Assembly (NCBI GenBank): GCA_024276465.1
Contig: JAJRXD010000065.1
Location: 1-64,000, forward strand
DNA length: 64,000 bases
From: Deltaproteobacteria bacterium
Lineage (GTDB): Bacteria; Desulfobacterota; WTBG01; CAIYCZ01; CAIRTM01
Direction of reading: 5' to 3'
Shown piece after piece: positions 62,308 through 64,000 of the stretch (position 1 is its first letter; each line of letters opens with the position of its first letter). The notes beneath the pieces were generated by a model, which had not been told where the DNA came from, did not search any database, and was given only the letters and a program-made list of their open reading frames with translations. Made by a program: the position numbers and the translations under genes.

Positions 62308-62573
62308 AATGCAAACCTCCCTTTGTAAATCGTTATTGAAAACCTAATTAAATAAACTATTAACTAACCCTGATAAACCTGAACCAAACAGATTGAAAAA
62401 TTTGAAAATCAAATCGATTCAGTGAAGGAACAGCATGTTGCAAGTTAGGAGTTGCGTGTTAAAAACAGTCTTTAAGCCCGCAACTCCTAACGTTTGGTTA
62501 ATCAGAGATAACACAAAATATTTTACCCCTAAACACAAAAAAATAACTTTTAAGAAACTGAAACAGGCCTCAG
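62308..62573. other. Gap inside the atp operon between atpB and atpE
   Basis: It has no gene. It contains the 13-bp inverted repeat at 62444-62491. The gap is long for neighbouring genes in an operon and may contain an internal promoter or a processing site. Confidence 0.5.
62444..62491. repeat. 13-bp inverted repeat between atpB and atpE
   Basis: GTTAGGAGTTGCG (62444-62456) and CGCAACTCCTAAC (62479-62491) are exact reverse complements with a 22-base loop. Related strings occur at 21754-21770, 32513-32537, 32880-32911 and 52190-52200, so this is a dispersed repeat as well as a potential hairpin. Confidence 0.75.
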
Positions 62574-63395
62574 TTAGTGCTCCTCGTGATCTTCTGTTGC
62601 CAGACTTATATAAACTGCTGAAAGCAGTGTAAATACCGTTGCCTGAATAGTGCTGAACAGCAATGCCATAAAAATCATAATCACATGAAAAGGCAGGGGT
62701 ATCCAGCCAAAAACAAACGGGGTAAGTGTTACAAGAAGGGCAAGGGTTAAATCCTCACCGGTTATATTGCCAAAGAGACGGACTGACAGAGAAACAGGCC
62801 TTGCTAAATCTCCGATTATATGGATTGGGAGCATGAGGGGAGCAAGAAAAAGCGGGTCCACATAATGTTTAAAATACTTAAGCCCCTGTACTTTTACTCC
62901 GGCAACATTATACGTGAAAAATACAGTTATGGCTAAGGCCAGCGTAGTGTTAATCATATTTGTCGGTGAATGCATGAAGGGAATAAGCCCCCAGAAGTTC
63001 ATCAGGATTATATAAAGAAATAAAGTCCCCAGATAGGGTAAGAACTGAGCAGTTTGTTTCCCAAGTATATCATTGAAAAAGTCATAAAGACCCTCCACAA
63101 TAATTTCAACAAATGCCTGTGCCCCCCTCGGGATCCTTTCCATCCTCCTGGTTGCCCAGAGAGAAAAACAGACCAGAACTATTCCAACCAGACAGGACAT
63201 GAAAACAGGAAGCCATTCATGAAGGTTGAACCCGAAATATTCGTGGTGCATGTCCAGGCCCATGAAATCAAGAAAAGAAGGAAGTTCAAGGGACTGCTCA
63301 GCAGCTTTTGCGACAGCCTCACCATGGGCTTCAGAACCTGCCAGAGCCTGACTGACAGCAGCAACTGCATGATCTGTGTTTCCTGCAGGGTTCAT
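62574..63395 (-). CDS. atpB: ATP synthase subunit a
   Basis: This 273-residue stator subunit has six membrane helices. The essential Arg is in RPVSLSVRLFGNITGEDLTL, and the C-terminal helix contains LFSTIQATVFTLLSAVYISL. The N-terminus has an unusual Ala/Glu-rich preface of about 40 residues (AVAAVSQALAGSEAHGEAVA). The ATG directly follows the atpI TAA. Confidence 0.97.
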   Translation of the reverse strand: MNPAGNTDHAVAAVSQALAGSEAHGEAVAKAAEQSLELPSFLDFMGLDMHHEYFGFNLHEWLPVFMSCLVGIVLVCFSLWATRRMERIPRGAQAFVEIIVEGLYDFFNDILGKQTAQFLPYLGTLFLYIILMNFWGLIPFMHSPTNMINTTLALAITVFFTYNVAGVKVQGLKYFKHYVDPLFLAPLMLPIHIIGDLARPVSLSVRLFGNITGEDLTLALLVTLTPFVFGWIPLPFHVIMIFMALLFSTIQATVFTLLSAVYISLATEDHEEH

Positions 63396-63791
63396 TTATT
63401 TCACTATACTTTTAAAATGATCGGTTAAACCTTCAATTATTATTGCAATCTGAGTGACTGCTATGCCACAAACCAGAGCTATAGGATTAATGACAATGTT
63501 TTTAAAAACATACCAGAGCACAAAGCCAAGAATAATAAATTTCAGGACCGATACTGTTACGGCCATGGAAATCAGAAATGACCTTTTTTTTCTGCTTTTC
63601 TTCCTGACAAATATCTTAACTGTCCAGCACACAACAGCGTAAAAGCTGATGCTGATTACAGACCCGATTATCAGTCCATAGGTTATGGTATCGTTACCTG
63701 CCGACAGTGAAGCCAGCAGCAGTACTGCTGACAGGACTACAGATAAAAAAAAATTCTTGCAGTAGGATTCAGGGCCATCAAAATTAATTAA
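63396..63791 (-). CDS. atpI: ATP synthase subunit I-like protein, start unclear
   Basis: The frame encodes about 125 residues with four membrane helices (FFLSVVLSAVLLLASLSA, ITYGLIIGSVISISFYAVVC, VSVLKFIILGFVLWYVF, IALVCGIAVTQIAIIIEGL), the shape of AtpI, which helps assemble the c ring. It ends in TAA directly before the atpB ATG. In this frame no ATG, GTG or TTG occurs between the upstream TGA at 63794 and the first helix. An ATG at 63778 (MALNP) is in another frame, which one added base would join. The first in-frame GTG (63632) would cut the protein to 78 residues. Confidence 0.7.
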   Translation of the reverse strand, partial: LINFDGPESYCKNFFLSVVLSAVLLLASLSAGNDTITYGLIIGSVISISFYAVVCWTVKIFVRKKSRKKRSFLISMAVTVSVLKFIILGFVLWYVFKNIVINPIALVCGIAVTQIAIIIEGLTDHFKSIVK

Positions 63792-64000
63792 TCATCATTA
63801 TTTTGTTTTTTTTCGGTGTCACATACTTCTTTTGTTGACTGTATGAATTTAATGAACGCACCTATCATAAACAGTATTAAAAAAATGAGCATAAACCATG
63901 GTTCTGTACCGAACCGCCGGTCAATGTAGCTGCCTACAAAGTACCCTGCAAAAATTGAGGCTCCCATCATCAGGCCAAAGCTGCCGACAAGTGTCACAGC
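63788..64000 (-). CDS. AtpZ-like F0F1-ATPase accessory protein, cut by window edge
   Basis: The frame enters from the right end and reads TLVGSFGLMMGASIFAGYFV, then GSYIDRRFGTEPWFMLIFLI, then LFMIGAFIKFIQSTKEVCD to a TAA at 63788. Two membrane helices joined by a short D-R-R-F-G-T-x-P-W turn are typical of AtpZ/AtpQ-type proteins that open atp operons. AtpZ-AtpI has been proposed as a Mg or Ca channel serving the synthase. The true start is outside the window. Confidence 0.8.
   Translation of the reverse strand, partial: AVTLVGSFGLMMGASIFAGYFVGSYIDRRFGTEPWFMLIFLILFMIGAFIKFIQSTKEVCDTEKKQNNDD

Overview
The window looks like chromosomal DNA of a Deltaproteobacterium (Desulfobacterota, plausibly a Desulfobacterales-type anaerobe). 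This is inferred from gene content and style, not from a marker gene: a stand-alone MglA-type GTPase, DUF4388 (PATAN) and Myxococcus-type PilZ proteins, a multiheme-style CxxCH sensor kinase, a RdgC-like protein split in two, a single undivided ATP synthase operon, and moderate-to-low GC. No rRNA, phage, intact transposase or CRISPR array is visible.

Layout. 1-6.9 kb: tail-less HEAT-like gene, EF-G-like GTPase, radA-psd, purM, a GDSL hydrolase. 6.9-8.9 kb: an accessory patch with DnaA-box-like motifs, a DUF2442/DUF4160 pair (the latter frameshifted), repeat relics and a flavin-binding protein. 9-14.6 kb (minus): lipoprotein-trpF, secA-argJ. 14.6-15.2 kb: a MITE-like inverted-repeat element. 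15.2-20.5 kb (plus): a four-gene module of TPR protein (frameshifted), MglA-like GTPase with an acidic repeat tail, membrane TPR/zinc-ribbon protein and DUF4388 protein. 20.6-26.6 kb: trxB, HAD hydrolase, HEAT protein, tRNA-Met, 3D-domain lipoprotein, amino-acid symporter, PilZ. 26.6-29.8 kb: a serine cluster of serS plus tRNA-Ser(GCU) and tRNA-Ser(UGA), with a 215-bp nested-palindrome element filling the space between the two tRNAs, followed by the split RdgC. 29.9-33.8 kb: batC-batD-batE without batA/B, with a second copy of the 215-bp element. 34-42.4 kb: a signalling block of TonB receptor, YfiR-like protein, two histidine kinases, a receiver protein and a GGDEF-REC-HD-GYP protein. 42.8-46.4 kb: secreted or periplasmic proteins. 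46.4-48.9 kb: amt-PII with a good sigma-54 promoter and a stub of an NtrC-type regulator, followed by a porin. 48.9-54 kb: methyltransferase-asnS, secreted hydrolase, GH36-like glycosidase. 54-56.6 kb: a DUF4143 ATPase flanked by 30-bp direct repeats 1950 bp apart. 56.6-64 kb (minus): the ATP synthase operon atpZ-I-B-E-F-H-A-G-D-C, running off the right end.

Two things stand out. First, the paired 215-bp element has terminal inverted repeats that covary between copies, and three internal hairpins; it is the best candidate here for an undescribed structured mobile or RNA element. Second, at least five otherwise recognisable genes carry a single lesion: a UGA in serS, a UAG in a MORN-type gene, and frameshifts in the TPR gene, the DUF4160 gene and a small conserved gene. 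The start of atpI is also abnormal. These are either assembly errors, recoding, or early gene decay; read-level data would decide.

All coordinates come from reading the sequence. Family assignments rest on recognised motifs and not on database searches.
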